Shown here: in pieces, positions 43,965 through 56,878 of the stretch | Layout: each line of letters opens with the position of its first letter | Position numbering within the stretch: the stretch's first letter is position 1 | NCBI RefSeq assembly: GCF_016860525.1 | Contig: NZ_BNEA01000001.1 | Coordinates: forward strand, 1,195,501-1,259,500 | From: Streptomyces rubradiris | GTDB lineage: Bacteria > Actinomycetota > Actinomycetes > Streptomycetales > Streptomycetaceae | Direction: 5' to 3' | Length of the DNA: 64,000 nucleotides | Notes under the pieces: model-generated | Told to the model about the DNA's origin: nothing | Databases searched by the model: none | The model's input: the letters and a program-made list of their open reading frames with translations, nothing else | Position numbers and translations under genes: made by a program

Positions 43965-45569
43965 TCAGCCGCTCACGCCGCGGCCGAGCTCCCACAGCTG
44001 GAGCGTGGAGGAGGAGTTCAGGGCGTAGGCCGTGCCCGTGATGTCGTCGCGGGCGGCGACGTACTGCTTGCCCTGCCACAGCGGCAGGACGGGGACGTCC
44101 TCGGCGACGGCGTCCTGGATGTCGGTCAGGCTCTTGGACGCGCCGAGCCGGTCGGCCTCGCGGCGGGACTGCGGGATCAGCGTGTGCTGGACGGTGCTGT
44201 TGTTGTACGGCGAGCCGAGGAAGTTGTCCTTGTCCAGGAAGGGCGCCAGGAAGTTGTCGGCGTCCGGGAAGTCGGGGAACCAGCCCATGCCGTAGACGTC
44301 GTACTCGCCCTTCTGCTCGGCGGGCCGGAAGGTCGACCAGGGGTGGCCCTGGACGGTGACGTCGAACAGGCCGCTGTCGTTGAGCTGCTTCGACAGGATC
44401 TCGAACTCCTGCTTGGTGGCCGAGCCGTAGTGGTCGGTCGTGTAGTGCAGGGTCAGCTTCACCGGGGTGGTGACGCCGGCCTTGGCGAGCAGGGACTTGG
44501 CCTTGTCGGCGCTGGGGTTGCCGTACTTGTTGAAGAACGAGTTGGAGTGGCCGGTGACCGTGGCCGGGACCAGCGAGTACAGGGGCTCGGCCTGGGTGCC
44601 GTAGACCTTGGAGACCAGTTCGCCGCGGTTGATGACCTGGGCCATGGCCTGGCGTACGGCCTTGTCCTTGACGCTGGGGGCGTTGGTGTTGAAGGCCAGG
44701 TAGCGGATTTCCAGGCCGGGCATGTCGACGAGGTCGACCTTCTCGTCGTCACCGGTGTCCAGCTTCTGGATCTGCGCGGGCGACATGGTGCGGGTCATGA
44801 CGTCGATGTCGCCCTTGTCGATCGCGTCGCCCATGGCGTCGGCGTCGGCGAAGGAGCGCAGCTCGACCTTCTCGTTGTTCACCGTCACATTGCCCTTGTA
44901 GGCAGGGTTCTTGGTGAAGGTGGCCGTGGTGATGGCGTCGTCCTCGACGTCGGCCTTGAAGGTGTACGGGCCGGAGCCGTCGATGTCGAAGCCCTCGCGG
45001 AGCTTGTCCTTCGGGTAGTCCTTCGGGTTGACGATGCCCGCGACCGGGGTGGACAGCTTGTAGGGGAAGGTGGCGTCGGCGGTCTTCAGGTGGAAGACGA
45101 CGTCGCGGTCGCCCTGCGTCTCGATCGTGTCGATGGTGTTCAGCAGGGCGGCCACCCCGCTGTCGGCGTTGATGCGCAGCGCGCGCTCGATGGAGTACTT
45201 GACGTCCTCGGCGGTCACCGGGTCGCCGCCGGCGAACTTCAGGCCCTCGCGGAGCTTGCAGGCGTAGCGTTCGCTGCCGCTGTCGGTGAAGGAGCAGCTC
45301 TCGGCGGCGTCCGGGACGGGCTCCCCCTCGCCCTTGGGCTGCGCCATCAGGGTCTGCACGGACTGGCGCAGGATGTTCCAGGAGCCGACGTCGTAGGCGT
45401 AGGCCGGGTCGAGGGGCGCGGGGGCTTCCTTGGTGGCCGTGAACCGGTCCGTGGTACCGACGACGATGGCGTCACCGCTCGTGCTCCCGCTGTCGGATCC
45501 GCCGCACGCGGCGAGAACCGGGGTGAGCAGGCCGGCCACCGCCGGCAGCACCAAAGTCTTGCGGTTCAT
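43965..45569 (-). CDS. Family 5 (peptide-type) extracellular solute-binding lipoprotein, paralogue
   Basis: A 534-residue lipoprotein with lipobox VLAAC (Cys22). The fold and motifs parallel its neighbour (REGLKFAGGDPVTAEDVKYS, VLPLWQGKQYVAARDDITG), so they arose by tandem duplication. ATG 45569 follows a GGAGAAA site. A 99-bp gap with a hairpin separates it from the downstream paralogue. No ABC permease or ATPase adjoins. Ligand unknown. Confidence 0.9.
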   Translation of the reverse strand: MNRKTLVLPAVAGLLTPVLAACGGSDSGSTSGDAIVVGTTDRFTATKEAPAPLDPAYAYDVGSWNILRQSVQTLMAQPKGEGEPVPDAAESCSFTDSGSERYACKLREGLKFAGGDPVTAEDVKYSIERALRINADSGVAALLNTIDTIETQGDRDVVFHLKTADATFPYKLSTPVAGIVNPKDYPKDKLREGFDIDGSGPYTFKADVEDDAITTATFTKNPAYKGNVTVNNEKVELRSFADADAMGDAIDKGDIDVMTRTMSPAQIQKLDTGDDEKVDLVDMPGLEIRYLAFNTNAPSVKDKAVRQAMAQVINRGELVSKVYGTQAEPLYSLVPATVTGHSNSFFNKYGNPSADKAKSLLAKAGVTTPVKLTLHYTTDHYGSATKQEFEILSKQLNDSGLFDVTVQGHPWSTFRPAEQKGEYDVYGMGWFPDFPDADNFLAPFLDKDNFLGSPYNNSTVQHTLIPQSRREADRLGASKSLTDIQDAVAEDVPVLPLWQGKQYVAARDDITGTAYALNSSSTLQLWELGRGVSG

Positions 45570-45949
45570 GCGGGAGTTTCTCCAGAGCTGTTCGGGTCCG
45601 TGGATCCGGCATGCGGGGGTGGTGCTTGGGGATCACGGGGGTTCTCGGCGATGTTCTCGCGATGAGATTAGTCCGCACCCGCAGGGGGGTTCACGACCGC
45701 GTGAGTTGACCCGCCATCACGCAGGGGAACCGGTCGCGGACACACCGAAAACCCGACAGCGGCAGGATTAGTGCAGCTTCCCACCAATCGGGACACAAGG
45801 TCACGTCCGAACCGCCCCGGCAGGGCCGGTCGGCAGGTGTCGGCAACGTTGTCGGACCCTTTGCGAGTGGCGAACATCACACCCGGGGCCGCGATGGCGA
45901 CCGGTTGAATCCGGCCGCGCGACGGCGGGCGAATTCCCCCCGGTTCCAC
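45570..45949. other. Intergenic region (380 bp) upstream of the binding-protein genes
   Basis: No reliable gene; one minus-strand open frame of 93 codons has weak third-position GC and was rejected. The stretch between 45660 and 45800 is less GC-rich and probably contains the promoter of the upstream binding-protein gene. Confidence 0.5.
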
Positions 45950-46651
45950 TCAGTGCGCTTCCGCCATCATGCCCCGCAGGAATGCCAGGTCGACCTCCTC
46001 CAGGGAGGAGACGACGGTGCGTCCCAGGGCCGGGCCGATGGGGGCGACGGAGGGGACGGCGACCACGCGGCAGCCGGCGGCCTCGGCCGCGGCGACCCCG
46101 GTGGCAGTGTCCTCGACCACGGCGCACCGGGCCGGGTCGGCGCCGAGTCCGGCGGCGGCGAGCAGATAGGGGTCCGGGAAGGGCTTGGTGCGGGAGACCT
46201 CGTCGCCGGCGATGGACAGGGTGAAGTGGTGCGGGCCCAGCACGGACAGCACGCGGTCGATGATGCGCCGGTGGGAGGCGGACACCAGGGCGGTGGGGAT
46301 CTCGTGCGCGTGCAGTTCGGCGAGCAGCCGGGCGGCGCCGGGCATCAGCGGCAGTCCCCCGTCGATCCGGTTCTCGAAGCCCTCGTTGAGCAGCACGGTG
46401 AGTTCGGCCAGGCCGATGGCGGCGCCGGTGGCCTCGATGAGGAAGCCGGCGCTGCGGGTCATGGGGCCGCCGACCACGACGTGGCGCCAGGTCTCGTCCA
46501 GGGTGTACCCGAGGGAGGCGAAGACCTCGACCTCGACGTCCCACCAGCAGCCTTCGGAGTCCACCAGGGTGCCGTCCATGTCCAGCAGCACCGCTTGCAG
46601 GGCGGAGCCTTCGGCCGTACGGGTTCCTAGCGCGGGGACCGTGCTGGTCAT
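45950..46651 (-). CDS. HAD-superfamily hydrolase (phosphatase/beta-phosphoglucomutase-like)
   Basis: A 233-residue HAD hydrolase: motif I LLDMDGTLVDSE, motif II in VSASHRRII, Lys in RTKPFPDPY and motif IV VVEDTATGVAAAEAAG. The helical cap in the N-terminal half (residues about 40-100) is C1 type, so small phosphorylated metabolites are likely substrates. It follows metH on the same strand, 112 bp away, with a hairpin between. Confidence 0.9.
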   Translation of the reverse strand: MTSTVPALGTRTAEGSALQAVLLDMDGTLVDSEGCWWDVEVEVFASLGYTLDETWRHVVVGGPMTRSAGFLIEATGAAIGLAELTVLLNEGFENRIDGGLPLMPGAARLLAELHAHEIPTALVSASHRRIIDRVLSVLGPHHFTLSIAGDEVSRTKPFPDPYLLAAAGLGADPARCAVVEDTATGVAAAEAAGCRVVAVPSVAPIGPALGRTVVSSLEEVDLAFLRGMMAEAH

Positions 46652-46678
46652 CCGGGCGCACCTCCTCGAGGGACGACC

Positions 46679-46707
46679 AGGCCGGCTCCCCGGTGGGGAA
46701 CCGGCCT
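46679..46707 (-). terminator. Hairpin after metH
   Basis: A 7-bp outer stem (46679-46685 and 46701-46707) and a 5-bp inner stem with a 3-nt loop, 57 bp past the metH stop and before the HAD gene. Confidence 0.6.
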
Positions 46708-46763
46708 GCGGTGGACCGACCAGTGTACGACTTATCCGATCAGTGTGCCGAGTGAGACGTGCG

Positions 46764-50279
<3,516 letters not shown>

Positions 50280-50315
50280 GTAAGGGCTCCCTGGGATGCG
50301 ACGGCTGTCGGCTAT

Positions 50316-50346
50316 GCGGCTTCCCCCGACGGGCGGGGCTTGCCGC
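50316..50346 (-). promoter_or_regulatory. metH: Possible structured leader hairpin upstream of metH
   Basis: Two nested stems (GCGGC/GCCGC and CCCCG/CGGGG) within the 5' leader of metH. It might be a regulatory RNA element, a plain structural hairpin, or chance in GC-rich DNA. No known riboswitch motif was recognised by eye. Confidence 0.3.
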
Positions 50347-50491
50347 ACGGCGTCAGGGTAACCGGAGGTCGGCTTGGATGGGCACCACGTCCACGAGGCG
50401 GACGTGAGTGGCCTGAATGTCACCCGGGGATCACGTGTGATGTAACAGGTGGCGTCCGACCATTAGCGGGAGGTCGGCATGGACCGGTAGT

Positions 50492-50508
50492 GTTCGGCAT
50501 TGCCGAAC
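50492..50508. promoter_or_regulatory. gylR: Probable GylR operator upstream of gylR
   Basis: A perfect 17-bp palindrome (GTTCGGCA-T-TGCCGAAC). A close relative occurs upstream of glpF, as expected for a repressor controlling itself and the glycerol operon. Confidence 0.7.
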
Positions 50509-50553
50509 GGTGACTGCGACTGCGCAGTCGAAGGGGACGGAGGCAGGACGGCG

Positions 50554-51318
50554 ATGGCACGGAACATCCAGTCGCTCGAACGGGCGGCAGCGATGCTGCG
50601 GCTGCTCGCGGGCGGCGAACGGCGGCTGGGGCTGTCGGACATCGCCTCGTCGCTGGGTCTCGCCAAGGGCACCGCCCACGGCATCCTGCGCACCCTCCAG
50701 CAGGAGGGGTTCGTGGAGCAGGACGACGCCTCCGGCCGCTACCAGCTGGGCGCGGAGCTGCTGCGCCTGGGCACCACCTATCTGGACGTGCACGAGCTGC
50801 GCGCGCGGGCCCTGGTGTGGGCGGACGACCTGGCCCGCTCCAGCGGGGAGAGCGTGCACCTGGGGGTGCTGCACCAGCAGGGGGTGCTGATCGTGCACCA
50901 CGTCTTCCGGCCCGACGACAGCCGGCAGGTGCTGGAGATCGGCGCCATGCAGCCGCTGCACTCCACGGCGCTGGGCAAGGTGCTCTCGGCGTACGACCCG
51001 GTGGCGCACAGCGAGGCGCTGGAGGCCGATCGCAAGCCCTTCACCGACCGCACGGTGTGCGACGCCGCAGGCTTCGAGCACATCCTCGACCTCACGCGCG
51101 CGCGTGGCTACGCGGCCGACGTGGAGGAGACCTGGGAGGGCGTGGCGTCGATCGCCGCGCCGATCCACGACCGGCGCCGCATGCCGGTGGGCGCGGTCGG
51201 CATCACCGGAGCGGTGGAGCGGCTGTGCCGGGAGGGCGAGCTGCGCCCGGAGCTGATCGCGGCGGTGCGGGACTGCGCCCGCGCGGTCTCCCGGGACCTG
51301 GGCGCCGGGCGGTTCTGA
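50554..51318 (+). CDS. gylR: Glycerol operon IclR-family regulator GylR
   Basis: A 254-residue IclR-type repressor. The N-terminal winged helix (IASSLGLAKGTAHGILRTLQ) and the C-terminal effector domain (VLHQQGVLIVHHVF, GVASIAAPIHDRRRMPVGAV) agree almost residue for residue with the GylR of S. coelicolor as I remember it. It should repress glpFKD until glycerol-3-phosphate binds. ATG 50554 follows a GGAGG. Divergent from metH. Confidence 0.95.
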   Translation: MARNIQSLERAAAMLRLLAGGERRLGLSDIASSLGLAKGTAHGILRTLQQEGFVEQDDASGRYQLGAELLRLGTTYLDVHELRARALVWADDLARSSGESVHLGVLHQQGVLIVHHVFRPDDSRQVLEIGAMQPLHSTALGKVLSAYDPVAHSEALEADRKPFTDRTVCDAAGFEHILDLTRARGYAADVEETWEGVASIAAPIHDRRRMPVGAVGITGAVERLCREGELRPELIAAVRDCARAVSRDLGAGRF

Positions 51319-51361
51319 GGCGGGCCGCGGCAGGCCGCGCGCGAGGGTCACGAGAACGGGA

Positions 51362-51393
51362 ACAGCCGGGACGTCAGGCGACGTTCCGGCTGT
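51362..51393 (+). terminator. Terminator hairpin of gylR
   Basis: A 14-bp stem with one G-T wobble pair and an AGGC loop, 44 bp after the gylR stop. Confidence 0.7.
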
Positions 51394-51537
51394 CGATCTA
51401 CCCCAAAACGGGCAAAAAACCCGCTATCGTACGTCCGGGCGTGAAGATCGATAACCCGCAGCGATCAATAACGATCCTGTTTCCGATAACGGAACTCTTG
51501 ACGCGCGCGTGACGCCGAACAAGACTCCCGTCCATCG

Positions 51538-51553
51538 GTCGGCATTGTCGAAC
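51538..51553. promoter_or_regulatory. glpF: Probable GylR operator upstream of glpF
   Basis: The near-palindrome GTCGGCATTGTCGAAC closely resembles the perfect one before gylR, with the same central GGCATTG core. It lies about 130 bp before glpF. Confidence 0.6.
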
Positions 51554-51683
51554 ACCTACCGGCAATACACGCTAGAGTGTGACAACGCCAAGGGCCGGCA
51601 TCGCTCTCACCCACGAGGGCGCCAGAACCACCGGAGGGACCCGGGGTTCGGCTACCCCTGGACGAAGGACAAAGGAGTCGCGG

Positions 51684-52478
51684 GTGTCCAGCTCCGACAT
51701 CTTCATCGGCGAGACCATCGGTACCGCCATACTCATCCTGCTCGGCGGCGGTGTCTGTGCCGCCGTCACGCTGAAGGCCTCCAAGGCCCGCAACGCCGGT
51801 TGGCTCGCCATCGCCTTCGGGTGGGGCTTCGCCGTCATGACGGCCGCGTACGTCTCCGGACCGCTGTCCGGCGCGCACCTCAACCCGGCCCTCACCGTCG
51901 CCCTGGCCATCAAGGACGGCGACTGGAGCAACGTCCCGACCTACTTCGCCGGACAGATGCTGGGTGCCCTCATCGGCGCCGCCCTGGTGTGGGTCGCCTA
52001 CTACGGCCAGTTCCTCGCCCACCTGACGGACAAGGAGATCGTCGGCGGCCCCGGCGCGCAGGCCACCTCGGCCAAGGCCGTCGAGGCCCAGGAGAAGGGC
52101 GCCGGCCCGGTCCTCGGCATCTTCTCCACCGGTCCGGAGATCCGGAACGTGGCGCAGAACCTCGCCACGGAGATCATCGGCACCTTCGTGCTGGTCCTCG
52201 CCGTCCTCACCCAGGGCCTGAACGACCAGGGCAACGGCCTGGGCGTCCTCGGCGGTCTGATCACCGCGCTCGTGGTGGTGTCCATCGGCCTGTCGCTGGG
52301 CGGTCCGACGGGCTACGCGATCAACCCGGCCCGCGACCTCGGCCCGCGCATCGTGCACGCACTGCTGCCGCTGCCCAACAAGGGCGGTTCCGACTGGTCC
52401 TACGCCTGGATCCCGGTGGTCGGTCCGCTGGCCGGCGGCGCGATCGCAGCGGGCGTCTACAACCTCGCCTTCGCCTAG
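51684..52478 (+). CDS. glpF: Glycerol uptake facilitator (MIP family) GlpF
   Basis: A 264-residue aquaglyceroporin with two NPA boxes (HLNPAL, residues 66-71 with NPA 67-69; [12 protein letters not shown] with NPA 214-216) and about six membrane helices plus half-helices. It passively admits glycerol for phosphorylation. GTG 51684 follows AAAGGAG. First gene of glpF-glpK-glpD under GylR. Confidence 0.95.
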   Translation: MSSSDIFIGETIGTAILILLGGGVCAAVTLKASKARNAGWLAIAFGWGFAVMTAAYVSGPLSGAHLNPALTVALAIKDGDWSNVPTYFAGQMLGALIGAALVWVAYYGQFLAHLTDKEIVGGPGAQATSAKAVEAQEKGAGPVLGIFSTGPEIRNVAQNLATEIIGTFVLVLAVLTQGLNDQGNGLGVLGGLITALVVVSIGLSLGGPTGYAINPARDLGPRIVHALLPLPNKGGSDWSYAWIPVVGPLAGGAIAAGVYNLAFA

Positions 52479-52557
52479 GAAGCTTGCGGAAAGCACCGAG
52501 TCTTCGCGCGCACGCCGTACGCACAGCCCCATCACCACGGACTTCCAGGAGCACACA

Positions 52558-54096
52558 GTGACCGACGCCCACACCGCAGGCCCCTTCATCGCGGCGATCG
52601 ACCAGGGCACCACCTCCTCCCGCTGCATCGTCTTCGACCGGGACGGCCGCATCGTCGCCGTCGACCAGAAGGAGCACGAGCAGATCTTCCCCAAGCCCGG
52701 CTGGGTCGAGCACGACGCCAACGAGATCTGGAACAACGTCCAGGAGGTCGTCGCCGGTGCCGTGGCCAAGGCCGGCATCACCCGGGACGACATCAAGGCC
52801 ATCGGCATCACCAACCAGCGCGAGACCACCGTGCTGTGGGACAAGAACACCGGTGAGCCCGTCCACAACGCCATCGTCTGGCAGGACACCCGCACCGACG
52901 CCCTGTGCCGGGAACTGGGCCGCAACGTCGGCCAGGACCGCTTCCGCCGCGAGACCGGCCTGCCGCTCGCGTCGTACTTCGCCGGGCCCAAGGCCCGCTG
53001 GCTGCTCGACAACGTCGAGGGCCTGCGCGAGCGTGCCGAGGCCGGCGACATCCTCTTCGGCACCATGGACACCTGGGTCATCTGGAACCTGACCGGCGGT
53101 GTCGACGGCGGCCGGCACGTCACCGACGTCACCAACGCCTCGCGCACCCTGCTGATGAACCTGCACACGATGCGCTGGGACGACAAGATCTGCGAGTCCA
53201 TCGGCGTGCCGGAGCAGATCCTGCCCGAGATCCGCTCCTCCGCCGAGGTCTACGGCGAGATCAGCGGCGGCCGGCTGGGCGAGCTGCTCGGCGGCATCCC
53301 GGTCGCCTCCGCGCTCGGCGACCAGCAGGCGGCCCTTTTCGGCCAGTGCTGTTTCTCCGAGGGCGAGACCAAGTCGACCTACGGCACCGGCACCTTCATG
53401 GTGATGAACACCGGCGAGAAGATCATCAACTCCTACGCCGGCCTGCTCACCACCGTCGGCTACAAGATCGGCGACCAGCCGACCGTGTACGCCCTGGAGG
53501 GCTCGATCGCCGTCACCGGCTCGCTGGTGCAGTGGATGCGCGACCAGATGGGCCTGATCTCCACCGCCGCCGAGATCGAGACGCTCGCGCTCTCCGTCGA
53601 GGACAACGGCGGCGCCTACTTCGTGCCGGCCTTCTCCGGCCTGTTCGCCCCGCACTGGCGCTCCGACGCGCGCGGGGTGATCGCCGGCCTGACCCGGTAC
53701 GTGACCAAGGCGCACCTCGCGCGCGCCGTCCTCGAAGCCACCGCCTGGCAGACGCGGGAGATCGCCGACGCCATGGTGAAGGACTCCGGCGACGAGCTGG
53801 TGACCCTCAAGGTGGACGGCGGCATGACCGCCAACAACCTGCTGATGCAGACCCTGGCCGACGTCCTGGACGCGCCGGTGGTGCGGCCGATGGTCGCCGA
53901 GACCACCTGCCTCGGCGCCGCCTACGCCGCCGGCCTCGCCGTCGGCTTCTGGTCCAGCACCGACGACCTGCGCGCCAACTGGCGCCGGGCCGCCGAATGG
54001 ACCCCCCGCATGGACGCGGAGACCCGCGCCCGTGAGTACAAGAACTGGCTCAAGGCCGTCGACCGGACCATGGGCTGGCTCGACGACGAGAGCTGA
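52558..54096 (+). CDS. glpK: Glycerol kinase GlpK
   Basis: A 512-residue FGGY kinase with [15 protein letters not shown] at the N terminus, [18 protein letters not shown] ATP loop, and the FGGY signatures including [14 protein letters not shown]. It makes glycerol-3-phosphate using ATP. GTG start with CAGGAG, 79 bp after glpF. Confidence 0.97.
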   Translation: MTDAHTAGPFIAAIDQGTTSSRCIVFDRDGRIVAVDQKEHEQIFPKPGWVEHDANEIWNNVQEVVAGAVAKAGITRDDIKAIGITNQRETTVLWDKNTGEPVHNAIVWQDTRTDALCRELGRNVGQDRFRRETGLPLASYFAGPKARWLLDNVEGLRERAEAGDILFGTMDTWVIWNLTGGVDGGRHVTDVTNASRTLLMNLHTMRWDDKICESIGVPEQILPEIRSSAEVYGEISGGRLGELLGGIPVASALGDQQAALFGQCCFSEGETKSTYGTGTFMVMNTGEKIINSYAGLLTTVGYKIGDQPTVYALEGSIAVTGSLVQWMRDQMGLISTAAEIETLALSVEDNGGAYFVPAFSGLFAPHWRSDARGVIAGLTRYVTKAHLARAVLEATAWQTREIADAMVKDSGDELVTLKVDGGMTANNLLMQTLADVLDAPVVRPMVAETTCLGAAYAAGLAVGFWSSTDDLRANWRRAAEWTPRMDAETRAREYKNWLKAVDRTMGWLDDES

Positions 54097-54143
54097 GCGG
54101 TTCATCCGGCTCAGTCAGCTCTGACGAGGAGTAAGTACCCGAC

Positions 54144-55760
54144 ATGACCAGTCAGTCCACCCTGCAGTCCGTGCCTGCCCTGGGGACGCGCCCGGCCTCC
54201 GGCTCCAACCCGAGCCGCGCCGAGACCAGGGAGCAGCTCTCCAAGGCGTCGTACGACCTTCTTGTGATCGGCGGCGGCATCCTGGGCATCTCCACCGCCT
54301 GGCACGCCGCGCAGTCCGGGCTCAGGGTGGCCCTGGTCGACGCCGGCGACTTCGCCGGCGCCACCTCCTCCGCCTCCTCCAAGCTGCTCCACGGCGGCCT
54401 GCGTTACCTGCAGACCGGCGCGGTGAAGCTGGTGGCGGAGAACCACTTCGAGCGCCGGGCGGTCTCCCGCCAGGTGGCCCCCCACCTGGCGAACCCGCTC
54501 ACCTTCTACCTGCCGGTGTACAAGGGCGGCCCGCACGGCGCGGCCAAGCTCGGCGCGGGCGTCTTCGCCTACTCCGCGCTGTCCGCGTTCGGCGACGGCG
54601 TCGGCCACCTGCTCTCGCCGGCCAAGGCGGCGCAGGACGTGCCCGAGCTGCGCACCGAGAACCTCAAGGCCGTGGCCGTGTACGGCGACGACCAGATGAA
54701 CGACGCGCGCATGGCGCTGATGACGGTCCGCGCGGCCGTCGAGGCGGGCGCGGTCGTCCTCAACCACGCCGAGGTCACCGGGCTGCGCTTCACCCAGGGC
54801 CGGGTGACCGGCGCGGAGCTGAGGGACCGGCTGTCCGGCGAGGAGTTCGGCGTGAACGCCCGCCTGGTGCTGAACGCGACCGGGCCGTGGGTCGACCACC
54901 TGCGCAGGATGGAGGACCCGAACGCGGCGCCGTCCATCCGGCTGTCCAAGGGCGCGCACCTGGTCCTGAAGCGCACCTCCCCCTGGAAGGCGGCGCTCGC
55001 CACGCCCATCGACAAGTACCGCATCACCTTCGCCCTCCCCTGGGAGGACATGCTGCTGCTCGGCACCACCGACGAGGAGTACGAGGGCGACCCGGCGGAC
55101 GTGTCCGTCAATGACAAGGACATAGCCCAGATCCTGGACGAGGCCGCGTTCTCCGTCCGGGACCAGCAGCTGCGGCGCGAGCTGATCACCTACGCGTTCG
55201 CCGGTCTGCGGGTGCTGCCGGGCGGCCCCGGCGACACCGCCAAGGCCAAGCGGGAGACCGTGGTGACCGAGGGCAAGGGCGGCATGCTGTCGGTCGCGGG
55301 CGGCAAGTGGACGACGTTCCGGCACATCGGCCGCACGATCATGAAGAAGCTGGAGGCGCTGCCGGGCCACCCGCTCGGCGACGACTTCGAACCGATCTCC
55401 TCGCTGCCGAAGAAGCTGCCGCTGCCCGGTGTCGCCAACCCGCGCGCGGTCGCCCACCGGCTGCTGGTCGACGCTCCGTCGCCCGGCCCGCGCATGGCCG
55501 CCGACACCGCCAAGCATCTGGCCACCCACTACGGTTCGCTGGCCTTCGACATCGCCCGGCTGGCGAACGAGAACCCGGAGCTGGCCGAGCGCGTCCACCC
55601 CGACGCCCCGGAGATCTGGGCGCAGGTGGTCTGGGCCCGTGACCACGAGTGGGCCGAGACGCCGGACGACGTGCTGCGCCGCCGCACCACGCTGACCATC
55701 CGGGGCCTGGCCACGGACGAGGTCCGGGAGAAGGTCCGGGAGGTCCTGGACGGGAAGTGA
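54144..55760 (+). CDS. glpD: Glycerol-3-phosphate dehydrogenase (FAD) GlpD
   Basis: A 538-residue flavoenzyme. The FAD-binding Rossmann motif is VIGGGILGISTAWHAAQSG, followed by SSKLLHGGLRYLQTG and the C-terminal DAO-type domain. It passes electrons from glycerol-3-phosphate to the respiratory quinone pool and yields dihydroxyacetone phosphate. ATG start, 47 bp after glpK. Last clearly assignable gene of the operon. Confidence 0.96.
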   Translation: MTSQSTLQSVPALGTRPASGSNPSRAETREQLSKASYDLLVIGGGILGISTAWHAAQSGLRVALVDAGDFAGATSSASSKLLHGGLRYLQTGAVKLVAENHFERRAVSRQVAPHLANPLTFYLPVYKGGPHGAAKLGAGVFAYSALSAFGDGVGHLLSPAKAAQDVPELRTENLKAVAVYGDDQMNDARMALMTVRAAVEAGAVVLNHAEVTGLRFTQGRVTGAELRDRLSGEEFGVNARLVLNATGPWVDHLRRMEDPNAAPSIRLSKGAHLVLKRTSPWKAALATPIDKYRITFALPWEDMLLLGTTDEEYEGDPADVSVNDKDIAQILDEAAFSVRDQQLRRELITYAFAGLRVLPGGPGDTAKAKRETVVTEGKGGMLSVAGGKWTTFRHIGRTIMKKLEALPGHPLGDDFEPISSLPKKLPLPGVANPRAVAHRLLVDAPSPGPRMAADTAKHLATHYGSLAFDIARLANENPELAERVHPDAPEIWAQVVWARDHEWAETPDDVLRRRTTLTIRGLATDEVREKVREVLDGK

Positions 55761-55900
55761 GTCCGGCGCGCCCGCGTGTTCCCCGGTGGCGAACGGGGCA
55801 GTGATCCGTTCACTCCCCCGTGCAAGGGGGCTGCGGGCGCCCCCGCGGGACGCCGTAAGGTTGGTGGGTCAAGCGAGGGCACGTCGGAAGGAGGCACTGG

Positions 55901-56818
55901 GTGATCGAGCTGGAGGGGGTTCCCGAGCTGATCGACCCAGTCATGGTGGCCGCGTTCGAGGGCTGGAACGATGCCGGCGACGCCGCCTCCACGGCGGTCG
56001 CGCACCTGGAACGCGAATGGAAGGGCGAGGTGTTCGCGGCGCTGGACGCCGAGGACTACTACGACTTCCAGGTGAACCGTCCCACGGTGTTCATGGACGG
56101 CGGTGTGCGCAAGATCACCTGGCCGACGACGCGGTTGTCGGTGGTCCGGGTCGGCGGCGACAAGCCGCGCGACCTGGTGCTGGTCCGGGGCATCGAGCCG
56201 TCCATGCGGTGGCGTTCGTTCTGCAACGAGCTGCTCGGCTTCGCGCACGAGCTGGGCGTGGAACTGGTGGTCATCATGGGCGCCCTGCTCGGTGACACCC
56301 CGCACACGCGTCCGGTCCCGGTCAGCGGGGTCACGTCCGACCCGGACCTGGCCCGCCGCATGGACCTGGAGGAGACCAAGTACGAGGGCCCGACGGGCAT
56401 CGTCGGCGTCCTGCAGGAGGCGTGCACGCACGCGGGCGTCCCGGCGGTCTCGTTGTGGGCGGCCGTACCGCACTACGTCTCCCAGCCGCCCAATCCCAAG
56501 GCCACGCTGGCGCTGCTCAACCGCCTGGAGGACCTGCTGGACCTGCGCATCCCGCAGGGCGAGCTGCCCGAGGACGCGCGGGCCTGGCAGGTGGGCGTGG
56601 ACCAGCTGGCAGCCGAGGACAGCGAGGTCGCCGAGTACGTCCAGACGCTGGAGGAGGCCCGGGACACCGCGGAGCTGCCGGAGGCGTCCGGTGAGGCGAT
56701 CGCCCGGGAGTTCGAGCGGTATCTGCGGCGCCGGGACGTGGGCCCGCCGGGCGGGAAGCCGAGGCCGCCCGCCTCCGGCGGTCCGGCCGACGCGGACGAG
56801 GACGGCCCGGAGGGCTGA
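55901..56818 (+). CDS. PAC2-family protein (proteasome assembly chaperone-like)
   Basis: A 305-residue protein of the PAC2/DUF75 group. It starts ELEGVPELIDPVMVAAFEGWNDAGDAAS and contains GALLGDTPHTRP and TGIVGVLQEACTHAGVPAVS, typical of the actinobacterial branch. Eukaryotic and archaeal relatives help proteasome assembly; the bacterial function is uncertain. GTG start with GGAAGGAGG. Its stop codon is inside a 56-bp palindrome. Confidence 0.88.
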   Translation: MIELEGVPELIDPVMVAAFEGWNDAGDAASTAVAHLEREWKGEVFAALDAEDYYDFQVNRPTVFMDGGVRKITWPTTRLSVVRVGGDKPRDLVLVRGIEPSMRWRSFCNELLGFAHELGVELVVIMGALLGDTPHTRPVPVSGVTSDPDLARRMDLEETKYEGPTGIVGVLQEACTHAGVPAVSLWAAVPHYVSQPPNPKATLALLNRLEDLLDLRIPQGELPEDARAWQVGVDQLAAEDSEVAEYVQTLEEARDTAELPEASGEAIAREFERYLRRRDVGPPGGKPRPPASGGPADADEDGPEG

Positions 56819-56872
56819 GGCAAGAAGAAGGGGCGGTTCCCCGGCCGGGGAACCGCCCCTTCTTCTTGCCTC
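56817..56872. terminator. Perfect 56-bp palindrome between PAC2 gene and mshC
   Basis: Bases 56817-56844 and 56845-56872 are exact complements, so 28-bp arms meet with no loop. It overlaps the PAC2 stop codon and ends 6 bp before the mshC stop on the other strand, so it can end both convergent transcripts. Confidence 0.85.
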
Positions 56873-56878
56873 GCGGTT

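Larger units (their letters stand above)
51319..51683. other. Intergenic region (365 bp) between gylR and glpF: terminator, operator and promoter
   Basis: No gene. It holds the gylR hairpin (51362-51393), an AT-rich segment around 51400-51500 that is unusual in this window, and the operator-like site near 51538. A TAGAGT hexamer (51573-51578) is a candidate -10 of glpF. Confidence 0.6.

Noticed and set aside
45668..45949. 93-codon minus-strand open frame directly after the HAD gene
   Set aside because: Third-position GC is low for this genome, no ribosome-binding site or family motif was seen, and the region is needed for the promoter of the binding-protein gene.
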